The notes: generated by a model not told the origin, from the sequence alone. DNA of 64,000 nt from Woeseiaceae bacterium (GCA_028280615.1 JANQLK010000015.1:35431-99430); one strand, 5' to 3'. Shown: positions 34,767-43,260, counted from the first letter of the stretch. Translations and numbers: made by a program.

Positions 34767-37208
34767 ATGAACAGCAATTTCGTACCGCGCCACCTCATTG
34801 TGGCTCTGCTGCTCGGGATAGCGCTTACCGCCGTCCTGCTCACGATGTTCTATGGCCAGTACCGCCGCCTCGGCGAAGACATGGTCGAGACCAGCTCGGC
34901 CGAGCATGACGCTTTCCTGCGCGAGAACCTACAGCGCAAGAGCAGCGACGAGCTGAACGCGATCGCCAACGAGATTGGCGACCTCAGGCTTCCGGGATCG
35001 ATACTGCCGGTATTTCGCCGGGCACTCGCTGCCAGCGACCAGCTCGTAGGATTGAGGTTCATGGCCGCGGACGGTTCCGTCCTCGAGGCCGGCGACATTC
35101 CGGACACCGAGGCCCCGGTATCGGCCGTCTGGCTGCCCGGCAGCCTGGTCGTCGCCCACCCGATGCACGGGCTGGCCGCGACCGATGACGTGCTCATCGG
35201 CGCATTCAGCCTGGAAGCACTTCAGAACGAGTCGACTGCCTACTCCGACGAGATAGCAATGACCGAGATTCGAGTACGGCGCTCGAGCTTTCTGTGGATC
35301 GGCGTCGCGGCCGCGGGCACGCTGATCCTCTGCCTGACTATCGTCATGCTGATCATGCGTGATCAGATGCGGCGCATCGAAGACCTCAAGCGGCAGGCCG
35401 AGAAACTGACCGATTCGGACTTCGGCGAGGCGCTCGAGGAGACCCGCGGCGACGCGCTCGGCGACCTCGCGACGGTTTTCAACCGCATGCGAGAGCGTCT
35501 CAAAGCGACGACGATCCATCGTGACTACGTGGACAGCATCCTGTCGAGCATGAACGATGCCGTGATCGTCACGGACCGGAACGGACGCATCAGGCGCATC
35601 AACAAGGCCACGACCCACCTGCTCGGCTACGAGGCGGACGAGTTGCTCGACACGAACATCGACCGCATCGTCGACACCAAAAGGAACACGTCAATCGCTC
35701 GCAGCGAGGAGAGCGGGCTGCCGCGGGAAACCTTCTTTGAAAGCAAGTTCGGCGAATCGATTCCGGTCTCCTATACATGCTCGATCCTGGACGCCACGGA
35801 CGGCGAATCCGGGGACCTCGTGTACGCGGCGCAGAACATCACCGAACGTCGCCGTGCAGAACGAAGGATACGTTATCTGGCGCGTATCGATGCGCTGACC
35901 AAGATTCCCAACCGGATGCAGTTCCAGCATTTGCTGCAGCGCGCGATCGCCCGCGCGCGCCGCTCCGGCAGCGTGTTGAGCCTGTTTTACATTGACGTCG
36001 ATCACTTCAAAGACATCAACGACACGTTCGGCCACCTCGCCGGGGATACGACGCTCGAGACCGTCGCCGAACGTCTCGCGGCGAGCCTGCCCGAGAATTC
36101 CGTCATCGGCCGGCTGGCGGGCGATGAATTCGCGGTCATCGTCGACGGCAGAAGCACCGTTGGCTCGGACCGCAAGGCCACGGACAAGCTCGCCAGTACG
36201 CTGCTCGCGAGGCTCGCAGACCCGTTTTTCGTCCAGGGGCACGAGGTATTCATGACAGCCAGCATGGGCGTCGCCTCCTATCCCAACGACGCGCCCAACG
36301 TGATCGATCTGATTCGTAACGCCGACGCCGCCCTGTACCACGCGAAGAAATCGGGCGGCAACGTGCACTGCTACTACAAACCCGAGATGAACGAGGCCGC
36401 TGTCGAACGGCTCATGACCAAGAGCAAGCTCAAACGCTCGTTCGAGCGCGACGAACTGCTGGTTCACTATCAGCCGAAGTACAACCTCGAGACCGGCGAG
36501 GTCTTCGGTGCCGAGGCCCTGGTTCGCTGGGAGCTCCCGGAGCGCGGTGTCATCCTGCCCGCGGACTTCATCCCGATTGCCGAGGAGACCAATCTCATCA
36601 TCGAGATCGGCGAATGGGTCCTCGACAAGGTCTGCGAGGACTTCCGCTACTGGCAGCGATCCGTGTCGTCGCCCGGTCGCGTGTCCGTCAACCTGTCGCT
36701 GAAACAGCTCCGGCAGCGCAACTTCATTCAGCGTATCAGCGCCATCATGCGTAGCTACGAGGTGTCGCCGACATCGCTCGAACTCGAGATCACCGAGACC
36801 ACGCTCATGGAGGACACGGACCGGACAATCAAGCTCTTGGACGAGCTGTATGCGCTCGGCCTGCACCTGGCCATCGACGACTTCGGCACGGGCTACTCGT
36901 CACTGAGCGCGTTGCAGCAGTTCCCGATCAGCACGCTCAAGATCGACAAGTCCTTCGTTCGTCACGTGTCGACCAGCGCCGACGACGCGACGCTGGTCGG
37001 GACGATCGTACAGATGGGACAGAACATGCACATGGACGTCGTCGCCGAGGGCGTGGAAAACGAGGAACAGCTGAGCTTCCTGCAATCGATCAACTGTACC
37101 TATGCCCAGGGGCTATTGTTCGGCGACCCGATGAGCTCCGACAACTACCTGGAGCTCCTGCTGGCTCAGAAAGAAGGCACTGACGAGTACCGCGCCCTGT
37201 TCGCGTGA
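34767..37208 (+). CDS. Membrane diguanylate cyclase/phosphodiesterase (HAMP-PAS-GGDEF-EAL)
   Basis: An 813-residue protein with two N-terminal membrane helices (about 8-28 and 172-195) around a periplasmic sensor, then HAMP (DQMRRIEDLKRQ...FNRMRERLK), a PAS domain (about 250-350: SSMNDAVIVTDRNGRIRRINKAT), a GGDEF domain and an EAL domain. The GGDEF signature reads RLAGDEF, so the first Gly is Ala; this variant is often still active. The product-inhibition RxxD site is not evident. The EAL site is intact: EALVRW, EITETTLMED, DDFGTGYSSLS. It probably makes or, more likely, degrades c-di-GMP under redox or ligand control. Confidence 0.92.
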   Translation: MNSNFVPRHLIVALLLGIALTAVLLTMFYGQYRRLGEDMVETSSAEHDAFLRENLQRKSSDELNAIANEIGDLRLPGSILPVFRRALAASDQLVGLRFMAADGSVLEAGDIPDTEAPVSAVWLPGSLVVAHPMHGLAATDDVLIGAFSLEALQNESTAYSDEIAMTEIRVRRSSFLWIGVAAAGTLILCLTIVMLIMRDQMRRIEDLKRQAEKLTDSDFGEALEETRGDALGDLATVFNRMRERLKATTIHRDYVDSILSSMNDAVIVTDRNGRIRRINKATTHLLGYEADELLDTNIDRIVDTKRNTSIARSEESGLPRETFFESKFGESIPVSYTCSILDATDGESGDLVYAAQNITERRRAERRIRYLARIDALTKIPNRMQFQHLLQRAIARARRSGSVLSLFYIDVDHFKDINDTFGHLAGDTTLETVAERLAASLPENSVIGRLAGDEFAVIVDGRSTVGSDRKATDKLASTLLARLADPFFVQGHEVFMTASMGVASYPNDAPNVIDLIRNADAALYHAKKSGGNVHCYYKPEMNEAAVERLMTKSKLKRSFERDELLVHYQPKYNLETGEVFGAEALVRWELPERGVILPADFIPIAEETNLIIEIGEWVLDKVCEDFRYWQRSVSSPGRVSVNLSLKQLRQRNFIQRISAIMRSYEVSPTSLELEITETTLMEDTDRTIKLLDELYALGLHLAIDDFGTGYSSLSALQQFPISTLKIDKSFVRHVSTSADDATLVGTIVQMGQNMHMDVVAEGVENEEQLSFLQSINCTYAQGLLFGDPMSSDNYLELLLAQKEGTDEYRALFA

Positions 37209-37327
37209 GCGGAATTCGCGGCTTATGGCCAAAAGCTCCTTCACTCGGCCTGTCCGCGTGCTTAGAATGCAGCCCTCTGCAAACCATCGCCGGCCCCGTT
37301 CCGGCCAGAAATTTTCGGGTTGATCCT

Positions 37328-37687
37328 ATGAAAACAAGTGCGATTTTGGCGGCCGGCCTGGCGATACTCGTCGCCGCACCGTTGGCGTACGGCTGTGACT
37401 ACCCGCGCCGCCCCGACCTTCCGGTCGGTTCTAAGGCGAGCAAGGACGAAATGCTCGAAGGCCAGCGCTCCGTGAAGGCGTATATGGCGAGCATGGAGGA
37501 ATACCTGACCTGTATCGACCAGCAGGAACAGGAAATCGTCGCGTCGATGGGCGAGCTCAGCGAGGAGGAGAAGGTCAACCGGGAAGCTGCCTTGAACAAG
37601 AAGTACAACGCGGCGGTAGAGGAAATGGAGCTCCTGGCCGCGCGCTTCAACGAGCAGGTGCGCAGCTACAAGGAGCAGAGCCAGTAG
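37328..37687 (+). CDS. Small exported coiled-coil hypothetical protein
   Basis: A 119-residue protein with a signal peptide (MKTSAILAAGLAILVAAPLAYG) followed by a Cys and a Pro-rich start (CDYPRRPDLPVGSKASKDEML). The rest is a long charged helix predicted to be a coiled coil (MGELSEEEKVNREAALNKKYNAAVEEMELLAARFNEQV). The Cys after LAYG could be a lipoprotein site, but the preceding residues LAYG-C only weakly fit a lipobox. Function unknown. It is the last plus-strand gene before the psp locus, and converges with it. Confidence 0.72.
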   Translation: MKTSAILAAGLAILVAAPLAYGCDYPRRPDLPVGSKASKDEMLEGQRSVKAYMASMEEYLTCIDQQEQEIVASMGELSEEEKVNREAALNKKYNAAVEEMELLAARFNEQVRSYKEQSQ

Positions 37688-37710
37688 GACGGTCGTCCAC
37701 GGACGGACCG

Positions 37711-37935
37711 TTACAGCTGGTTGATCTCTCGCTTGAGGTCGTAGTTCTTCTCGGTGACGATCCGCTCCAGCACCTTTACCCGCTCTTCGAGCGCGTCGAT
37801 TCGTGCTTCGTACTCTTCGGTGTTACCGCCGAGTTCGATCTCCTTTCGACGCGTCGCCAGGTAGTCACGAACCAGTCGCGAACCGAAGACGATCGCGACG
37901 ATCGTAATGACGAACACTGCCACTGACGTGTTCAT
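37711..37935 (-). CDS. PspB-like small membrane protein at the end of the psp operon
   Basis: A 74-residue protein with an N-terminal membrane helix (VAVFVITIVAIVFGSRLVRDYLA) and a coiled-coil tail (ARIDALEERVKVLERIVTEK). Length and layout are those of PspB, and the ALEERVKVLERI stretch resembles the PspB ending in pspB of this operon (LEERLDTLERIL). It is the fifth gene, overlapping the upstream PspC-like gene by ATGA with GGAGGTGCGGA in front. Probably a second PspB-type adaptor for the second PspC. Confidence 0.7.
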   Translation of the reverse strand: MNTSVAVFVITIVAIVFGSRLVRDYLATRRKEIELGGNTEEYEARIDALEERVKVLERIVTEKNYDLKREINQL

Positions 37936-38348
37936 TCCGCACCTCCCCCCCTGGGCCGGTCGTCGAGGTCGCGAAATTCCCGGTCCAGCTGGTAGCGCGA
38001 CGACGTTACGTACTTTTCCAGTCGCGCCAGCCGGCGGTCGAGCGACTGGAAGCGGCCGCGCAGGTCGCTCATGGTCTGGCCGGGCGAGGATCTCAATGCA
38101 CGGGTGAACTGCGGATCGACCGGCGCTTCGGTGCCCGCGAGTGACTTCGACGGCACGAGCAGCACGACGCCGAAGTATGCGATCAGCGCGAGTGGCATCG
38201 CCCAGAACAGTGCGATCACAGCGAGCACTCGAGTGATGCACAGGTTGAAACCGAAGTACTCGGCTATGCCGGCGCACACGCCGCCGATGACAGCGCGGTC
38301 GCGGTTTCTATAGAAGCGTCGATCCGGTATCGATGTACCCGCGCTCAT
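37932..38348 (-). CDS. Second PspC-domain protein
   Basis: A 138-residue protein with one PspC domain (RFYRNRDRAVIGGVCAGIAEYFGFNLCITRVLAVIALFW...YFGVVLLVPSK) and a C-terminal soluble coiled-coil tail with RSSPGQTMSDLRGRFQSLDRRLARLEKYV. In E. coli the single PspC has such a tail; here the upstream pspC lacks it. Stop and start overlap its neighbours by 4 bases on both sides. It probably partners PspB and PspA in sensing envelope damage. Confidence 0.85.
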   Translation of the reverse strand: MSAGTSIPDRRFYRNRDRAVIGGVCAGIAEYFGFNLCITRVLAVIALFWAMPLALIAYFGVVLLVPSKSLAGTEAPVDPQFTRALRSSPGQTMSDLRGRFQSLDRRLARLEKYVTSSRYQLDREFRDLDDRPRGGGAE

Positions 38349-38638
38349 GAATGCCTCCAGTGGTCATGCCCGCGACGGCGCCAAAAATCGTACTCGGTGT
38401 CACGCCCGGAATAGATCAGCGGCCGCTCGCGAATCAGCAGCGTCGCACCGATGTAGACCGCTATCGTCAGCCAGAAAGCGAACAGGAGGCAGATGATCGC
38501 CAACAGCCGGACGGCCCCGACATTGAGATTGAAGCGATCGGCCAGGCCAGCGCAGACGCCGAATACCCAGCTGTTTTCGCGATCACGATAGAAACCGCGC
38601 AAGGGTCCGTGGTCGATGTTCCACGTCCGTCGAGTCAT
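38345..38638 (-). CDS. pspC: Phage shock protein C
   Basis: A 97-residue protein with one PspC domain: GFYRDRENSWVFGVCAGLADRFNLNVGAVRLLAIICLLFAFWLTIAVYIGATLLI, two membrane helices and the GVCAGLA motif. ATG 38638 is chosen because it overlaps the pspB stop as ATGA and has GGAGG 8 bases upstream. The C-terminal tail is short and basic (RRRGHDHWRHS). PspC-PspB sense membrane stress and release PspA from PspF. Confidence 0.88.
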   Translation of the reverse strand: MTRRTWNIDHGPLRGFYRDRENSWVFGVCAGLADRFNLNVGAVRLLAIICLLFAFWLTIAVYIGATLLIRERPLIYSGRDTEYDFWRRRGHDHWRHS

Positions 38639-38862
38639 TTTTGGCTCCTCCATTCTGATTTTTCGTCGTCGAGAATGCGTTCGAGCGTGTCCAGGCGCTC
38701 TTCGAGGCGTTGAGAAAGCAGGTACAGATCTTCCAGCATCTGCTCGTCGTCGCCCGATATCTCCCTGCCCTGTTTCCACTTGGTGATGAAGTGCAGCACG
38801 ATGAAAAGCGGCGCTACGATGGTCAGGAAAAGGACGACGGCAAGCGTGGCGAGACTGGACAT
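38635..38862 (-). CDS. pspB: Phage shock protein B
   Basis: A 75-residue protein with a membrane helix (ATLAVVLFLTIVAPLFIVLHFI) then a leucine-zipper-like tail (LLSQRLEERLDTLERILDDEKSEWRSQ). The length and the LERILDDE...WR ending match PspB (74 residues in E. coli). It lies 3 bases after pspA and overlaps pspC by 4 bases, in the usual pspABC order. Confidence 0.9.
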   Translation of the reverse strand: MSSLATLAVVLFLTIVAPLFIVLHFITKWKQGREISGDDEQMLEDLYLLSQRLEERLDTLERILDDEKSEWRSQK

Positions 38863-38865
38863 GGT

Positions 38866-39546
38866 TTACCCGGCCTCCTGCTCGCTGCCGCCCCTGACGC
38901 GTCGCTTGAGTTCGTCGAGCTCCTTCTGCACGGATTCTTCGGCTTCGAGGCTTGCAAATTCGTGGTTCAGGTCCTTCGGCAGCCCGAGGTCGTAAGCCTC
39001 GATCCGGCCCTCGACATCGTCGATACGACGCGTGTACTGCTCGAAACGAACCATCGCGTCGTCGATCTTGTAGTCGTGAATCCGCTTGCGGGCGGCCAGC
39101 CGGCTGCTGGCGGTCTTGTGGCGGGCGAGGAGCGCCTTCTGCCGGGCCTTGGCGTCCTCGAGCTTCGCCTCCAGGCGGGCTATGTCTTCATTGAGCTTGG
39201 CGAGTCCGTCGTCGACGGCGGCGTAATCGCGCTTGAGCGTCTCGGCCGCGCTGGCGACGCGCGACTTCTCTACCAGGGCCGCCTTGGCAAGGTCTTCGCG
39301 GCCCTTGCGCAGCGCCAGTTCGGCCTTGTCCTCCCAGTCCGCGAGCTCCGCTTCCAGGGAGCCTAGCTTGCGATTGAGGTCCTTCTTGTCCGCGATCGAA
39401 CGCGCCGCGGCGGAACGAACCTCAACGAGTGTGTCCTCCATCTCCTGGATCATCAGGCGAACGATCTTCTCGGGGTCTTCGGCCTTGTCGAGAATCGCGT
39501 TGATGTTGGAGTTCACGATATCGGAAAACCTCGTGAAAATTCCCAT
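38866..39546 (-). CDS. pspA: Phage shock protein A (ESCRT-III-like membrane-repair protein)
   Basis: A 226-residue, almost wholly coiled-coil protein starting MGIFTRFSDIVNSNINAILDKAEDPEKIV, the amphipathic helix and first helices of PspA. PspA binds and inhibits PspF in unstressed cells, and coats damaged membrane when released. The length matches E. coli PspA (222). It is the first gene of a five-gene operon preceded by a sigma-54 promoter, and divergent from pspF. Confidence 0.95.
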   Translation of the reverse strand: MGIFTRFSDIVNSNINAILDKAEDPEKIVRLMIQEMEDTLVEVRSAAARSIADKKDLNRKLGSLEAELADWEDKAELALRKGREDLAKAALVEKSRVASAAETLKRDYAAVDDGLAKLNEDIARLEAKLEDAKARQKALLARHKTASSRLAARKRIHDYKIDDAMVRFEQYTRRIDDVEGRIEAYDLGLPKDLNHEFASLEAEESVQKELDELKRRVRGGSEQEAG

Positions 39547-39587
39547 GAATAGTTCCTCTGCGTTTGGTGGATGTCACCGTTCTAGTC

Positions 39588-39603
39588 TGCAGTTTCCGTG
39601 CCA
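39588..39603 (-). promoter_or_regulatory. Sigma-54 promoter of the psp operon
   Basis: On the minus strand TGGCACGGAAACTGCA: -24 GG (39602-39601) and -12 GC (39590-39589) separated by exactly 10 bases, matching the TGGCACG-N4-TTGCA consensus except at one base. It lies 42 bases before the pspA start. An AT-rich stretch at about 39618-39650, where an IHF site is expected, separates it from pspF. UAS sites for PspF should lie between 39650 and 39720. Confidence 0.88.
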
Positions 39604-39720
39604 AATCCCGGGGATTCTCATAAATTACTGTTTTATATAAGCTTAAGGAAGAAACCTAGCGAGCTGAGCGTGTGTCCATCCTGGTTATTTTCACCACGAT
39701 CTGGTTAAATCCGCCGATAA

Positions 39721-40755
39721 TTGGAGGACTTGACCATTTCCAGCCACCGGCCACCGCAAACCATCATCGGCGAGGCACCCGCGTTTCTCGAGATGCTGGA
39801 GCACGTCTCGCATGCGGCGCCGCTCTCCAAGCCCGTGCTCGTCGTCGGCGAACGCGGCACGGGCAAGGAGCTGATCGCATCGCGACTGCATTTTCTTTCC
39901 GAACGGTGGGAAAGCCGGCTCGTCAAGGTCAACTGCGCGGCGCTTACCGAGTCCATCCTCGAGTCGGAGCTGTTTGGCCATGAGGCCGGCGCCTTCACGG
40001 GCGCTTCGAAGACCCACGTCGGGCACTTCGAGCGCGCCGATGGCGGTACGCTCGTGCTGGACGAGCTCGCGACGATTTCGCTGCGGATGCAGGAGAAGAT
40101 CCTGAGGGTCATCGAATACGGTGAGATCCAGCGCGTCGGCGGCAGCGAGACCTTGAACGTCAACGTCAGGATCGTCGGATCGACCAACGCCAACCTGCGC
40201 GCCGAAGCCGCCGGTGGCCGATTCCGCGAGGACCTGCTGGACCGGCTGGCCTTCGACGTCATCACGATACCGCCGCTCAGGGAAAGGACAGAGGACATCA
40301 TGCCGCTGGCGTACGCGTTCGGCATCAACATGGCGAGCGAGCTCAAGCGGCCGCTGTTTCCCGGCTTTGCGCCGCGAGCGTCGTCATCGCTGCTCAAGCA
40401 TGACTGGCCCGGCAACGTCCGCGAACTCAAGAACGCTATCGAACGCTCGGTGTATCGAAGCCCGGACCCGGAACAGCCCGTCGCCGAGATCGCCTTCGAT
40501 CCGTTCGATTCGCCGTACACGCCGCCGGCGGAGGACGCGACCGCGGCCGGCAAGGGCCTGAGCCGGCGGCGGCAACCGTTGCTGCCCACGGACCTGACCG
40601 CCCGCGTCGAAGAGCTCGAGACCGGCCTCCTCAACGCGGCCATGGAACGCGCCCGATACAATCAGCGTGTCGCCGCCGACCTCCTGAACCTGAGCTACGA
40701 CCAGCTACGCGGCAAGCTCAGGAAATACGACATCAGTCGCAGCAAGCCGGGCTGA
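39721..40755 (+). CDS. pspF: Psp operon transcriptional activator PspF (sigma-54 activator)
   Basis: A 344-residue AAA+ sigma-54 activator with no N-terminal receiver domain, as in PspF. Walker A is GERGTGKELIASRLH, the sigma-54-contact loop is GAFTGA (HEAGAFTGASKTH), Walker B is GGTLVLDELA, and the arginine-finger region is FREDLLDRLAFDV. The C-terminal Fis-type HTH (NQRVAADLLNLSYDQLRGKLRKY) binds the UAS. The start is uncertain: the TTG at 39721, a TTG at 39730 and an ATT at 39736 are candidates around GGAGG (39723-39727); the core alignment begins at IIGEAPAFLEML. Confidence 0.92.
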   Translation: MEDLTISSHRPPQTIIGEAPAFLEMLEHVSHAAPLSKPVLVVGERGTGKELIASRLHFLSERWESRLVKVNCAALTESILESELFGHEAGAFTGASKTHVGHFERADGGTLVLDELATISLRMQEKILRVIEYGEIQRVGGSETLNVNVRIVGSTNANLRAEAAGGRFREDLLDRLAFDVITIPPLRERTEDIMPLAYAFGINMASELKRPLFPGFAPRASSSLLKHDWPGNVRELKNAIERSVYRSPDPEQPVAEIAFDPFDSPYTPPAEDATAAGKGLSRRRQPLLPTDLTARVEELETGLLNAAMERARYNQRVAADLLNLSYDQLRGKLRKYDISRSKPG

Positions 40756-40762
40756 GGACCTC

Positions 40763-41674
40763 TCAACTGTCGTCGCGGTAGCGTCGGACGTAGATCGCCC
40801 CAAACGTCAAAACCCCGCACACGACCAGGCCGGCCCACAGCGACGGGCTCGACAGGAACTTGCCGAGATCGATGACGGCCAGCAGGCTCACCGAGCTCGC
40901 TTCGAGCGGCAGCGCGCCCTCCGAGGAGATTGCCGAGAAATCGACATCGCTGAGCGGGGGCTCGAAGGTTCGAACGAAGATCGCGTGCCAGATGAGATCT
41001 GTCTTGACGAGCAGCTTTTCGAGCATCGGCAATACGGCGATTGGCAGGAACGCGATCATGAGCGGCGAGCGCTTCGCGAACGCCGATACGAACAGGAACC
41101 AGCCCAGGAATGGCGACAGCCAGAGTGTCATCGCAAACGCGACGATCGCGCTCGCGGCCCAGTTGTCGAGGATCGGGGCCGGGCCCCAGATCAGGTGTGC
41201 CGCGTTGCCTCCCTCGGCCATGACCCAGGCGCTGGACAGCAGCAGCATTACGAGATGGGTGGCATAGGCCGTCAGGAGAAACGCCAGCGGAATCACGACG
41301 ACGGCGACGAGCAGCTTGGACAGCACGGTCTCCGCGTCGGTCACGGGCAACGAGCGCCAGAAAAGGATGCTCCGATCCTTGCGCTCCGCGTACAGCGCGT
41401 CGAGGCTGTAGAACACCATGACAATCCACGCGCCGAACGAGAACACGGACGTCACGACGCTGAACGCGCCCGTCAGCATGGCCCGGCGGTGAGCGACGTC
41501 GACGTTGCTGGCGCCGATCATGGCCAGATCGACCGCCTCGCCGAAAGCCGATACCGAGACCTGCCCGGTCAGCGTCAGCAGCGCAACGATGATGCCGATG
41601 GCGGCCGGGGCGGTGTAGATCGACCTGTGCTCCCAAACCTCGCGTTTGATGAGTGCCAGCTGGTTGCCGATCAC
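40763..41674 (-). CDS. ABC transporter permease (ABC-2 type)
   Basis: A 303-residue membrane protein with about six helices and a periplasmic region, typical of single-gene ABC-2 permeases: ALIKREVWEHRSIYTAPAAIGIIVALL at the N-terminus, YALYAERKDRSILFWRSLPVT (seen as LDALYAERKDRSILFWRSLP) coupling region. It follows the ATPase gene with an ATGA overlap. Probably exports a peptide or lipid in a YtrA-regulated system. It converges with pspF, 7 bases apart. Confidence 0.88.
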   Translation of the reverse strand: MIGNQLALIKREVWEHRSIYTAPAAIGIIVALLTLTGQVSVSAFGEAVDLAMIGASNVDVAHRRAMLTGAFSVVTSVFSFGAWIVMVFYSLDALYAERKDRSILFWRSLPVTDAETVLSKLLVAVVVIPLAFLLTAYATHLVMLLLSSAWVMAEGGNAAHLIWGPAPILDNWAASAIVAFAMTLWLSPFLGWFLFVSAFAKRSPLMIAFLPIAVLPMLEKLLVKTDLIWHAIFVRTFEPPLSDVDFSAISSEGALPLEASSVSLLAVIDLGKFLSSPSLWAGLVVCGVLTFGAIYVRRYRDDS

Positions 41675-42528
41675 GCGCGCGCCTCCTTGATCTTGGCGAC
41701 GAACAGGTCCGCCACCGACGGCGTGTGCATCTCGCCCAGTTCGATCAGGTTCTCACGACTGACGCCTTCGAACAGGAACACCGACTTGCCGAAAACATCG
41801 CGCTCGGATATCGGTCCGAGCCCCTTGGCCCTGGCCGCATTCTCGCCCGACGTCATGAGTTCGACATAGCGCTCGGGCAGCTCCTCCATGGGCGAATGCA
41901 GCAGGATCTTGCCGTCGTTGATGAACATGATGTCGGTCAGGATGTTCTCGATTTCCTCGACCTGGTGAGTCGTGATCAGGATGGTTCGCTCTGCGTCGAA
42001 GTAGTCGCTCAGCAGGTTGGCGTAGAACTCCTTGCGGAACAGGATGTCCAGGCCGAGCGTCGGTTCGTCCAGCACGAGCAGCCGCGCATCTATGGCCATG
42101 ATGATAGCCAGGTGCAGCTGCGCCACCATGCCCTTGGAGAGCTCCCTGACGCGCGAACGGCGCATGATCTTGGTCTGCTGGATCAATTCGTCGAAGCGGG
42201 AGCGGGAGAAGTTGGGGTGCGTCGCCTCGACGAAATCGATCAGCTGTTCGACGCGTATCCACCGCGGAAGCACGGCGACGTCGGCAATGAAACAGATGTT
42301 CTGCATGAGTTCGCGGCGCTGTCGAAACGGGTCGAGGCCGAGCACGGACAGCTTGCCCTCGCAATCGGTCAGTCCGAGCATCGCCTTGAGCAGAGTAGTT
42401 TTGCCGGCGCCGTTCGGGCCGATCAGCCCCAGGATCTTGCCCGCCTCGATCGTAAAATCCACGTTGTCGACGGCGATGACGTCACCGAAGGATTTGGTCA
42501 CCCCGGTGGCGGTTACGAGGCTAGTCAT
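41671..42528 (-). CDS. ABC transporter ATP-binding protein
   Basis: A 285-residue ATPase. Walker A is GLIGPNGAGKTTLLK, the signature is VRELSKGMVAQLHLA, Walker B is DARLLVLDEPTLGLD, and the switch His is in TTHQVEEIEN. The signature LSKGM differs from canonical LSGGQ as in the YtrB-like/BcrA-like subfamily. ATG 42528 overlaps the gntR stop (ATGACTAG) and is preferred over an upstream in-frame ATG in antisense gntR sequence. It powers the permease downstream. Confidence 0.92.
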   Translation of the reverse strand: MTSLVTATGVTKSFGDVIAVDNVDFTIEAGKILGLIGPNGAGKTTLLKAMLGLTDCEGKLSVLGLDPFRQRRELMQNICFIADVAVLPRWIRVEQLIDFVEATHPNFSRSRFDELIQQTKIMRRSRVRELSKGMVAQLHLAIIMAIDARLLVLDEPTLGLDILFRKEFYANLLSDYFDAERTILITTHQVEEIENILTDIMFINDGKILLHSPMEELPERYVELMTSGENAARAKGLGPISERDVFGKSVFLFEGVSRENLIELGEMHTPSVADLFVAKIKEARA

Positions 42529-42907
42529 GCTTGTCTCCCGCTGCTTTCGCGGACTCTGCGACTGCTTCGAGCAATTCTTCGGCACTCAGGCCCAGGCGCT
42601 CGATCGTTTGCAATACGAGCGGCCATTCCTTGTCGAGGAAGCGGTGCCGTTCGTCCTTCAGCAACTGCGTGCGCGCGCCCTCGTTGACGAACATGCCACG
42701 GCCGCGCTTTTTCTCGACCAGACCCTCATCGACGAGTTCCTGGTAGCCCTTGAGCACGGTCAGGGGATTCAGTCGGTATTCGGCGGCGACGTTGCGAACC
42801 GAAGGCAAGGCGTCGCCATCCTTCAGCACGCCCTCGAGAATCATGGCCACCACGCGGTCGCGCAGCTGCCGGTAGATGGGCAGGTCTTCGTTCCACTTGG
42901 GATCCAT
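42521..42907 (-). CDS. GntR-family (YtrA subfamily) transcriptional regulator
   Basis: A 128-residue regulator with an N-terminal winged helix (PIYRQLRDRVVAMILEGVLKDGDALPSVRNVAAEYRLNPLTVLKGYQELVDEGLVEKKRGRGMFV) and a very short C-terminal dimerisation part, which defines the YtrA subfamily. Such regulators repress ABC transporter operons of which they are part. It is the first gene before the ATPase and permease. A palindromic operator about 400 bases upstream is a probable binding site. Confidence 0.9.
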   Translation of the reverse strand: MDPKWNEDLPIYRQLRDRVVAMILEGVLKDGDALPSVRNVAAEYRLNPLTVLKGYQELVDEGLVEKKRGRGMFVNEGARTQLLKDERHRFLDKEWPLVLQTIERLGLSAEELLEAVAESAKAAGDKHD

Positions 42908-42955
42908 ACGCTGTCTGCTAAGTCACTCCATCCGCCGAATTGCTCGCGACGAACC

Positions 42956-42990
42956 AAAAAAGGCGCCGGCGGCACGATGGCAGCCGGCGC
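42956..42990 (-). terminator. Terminator between the 84-residue protein gene and gntR
   Basis: On the minus strand GCGCCGGC (42990-42983) and GCCGGCGC (42970-42963) form an 8-bp GC stem with a 12-base loop, followed by C and six T residues (42961-42956). It would end or attenuate transcripts from the small upstream gene before gntR (start 42907). Confidence 0.75.
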
Positions 42991-43005
42991 AACTCCGTCG
43001 CTACC

Positions 43006-43260
43006 TTACTCGCCTGTATGACGGAAACCGAAATCGAAGTCGAGCCGCACTCGCGGCAGGCCGAGCACGAGCAGGCGCTCCTGGAGCGGCCTTGCCGCCG
43101 CCGGCGCCTGTTCAGACGTGACTTGCCGCGCGTCGGTCGTGTCATCCGATACCGACGTGGGCGTCGCAGCTGCCTGACCTGCGATGAAGGCGACGAACAT
43201 CAGCGCCATGATCGTCAGGCTGACTAATTCGTTGGTGTACTGCGCAATGGAAGATCGCAC
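43006..43260 (-). CDS. Small exported or membrane hypothetical protein (84 aa)
   Basis: An 84-residue protein starting at GTG 43260 with GGAG 8 bases upstream. Its N-terminus has a signal-like segment (ELVSLTIMALMFVAFIAGQAAA); the rest is a short polar chain ending LLVLGLPRVRLDFDFGFRHTGE. It lies upstream of gntR on the same strand but is separated by a terminator. The palindrome at 43302-43323 overlaps its promoter region. Function is unknown; it may be the main target of the GntR regulator. Confidence 0.6.
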   Translation of the reverse strand: MRSSIAQYTNELVSLTIMALMFVAFIAGQAAATPTSVSDDTTDARQVTSEQAPAAARPLQERLLVLGLPRVRLDFDFGFRHTGE

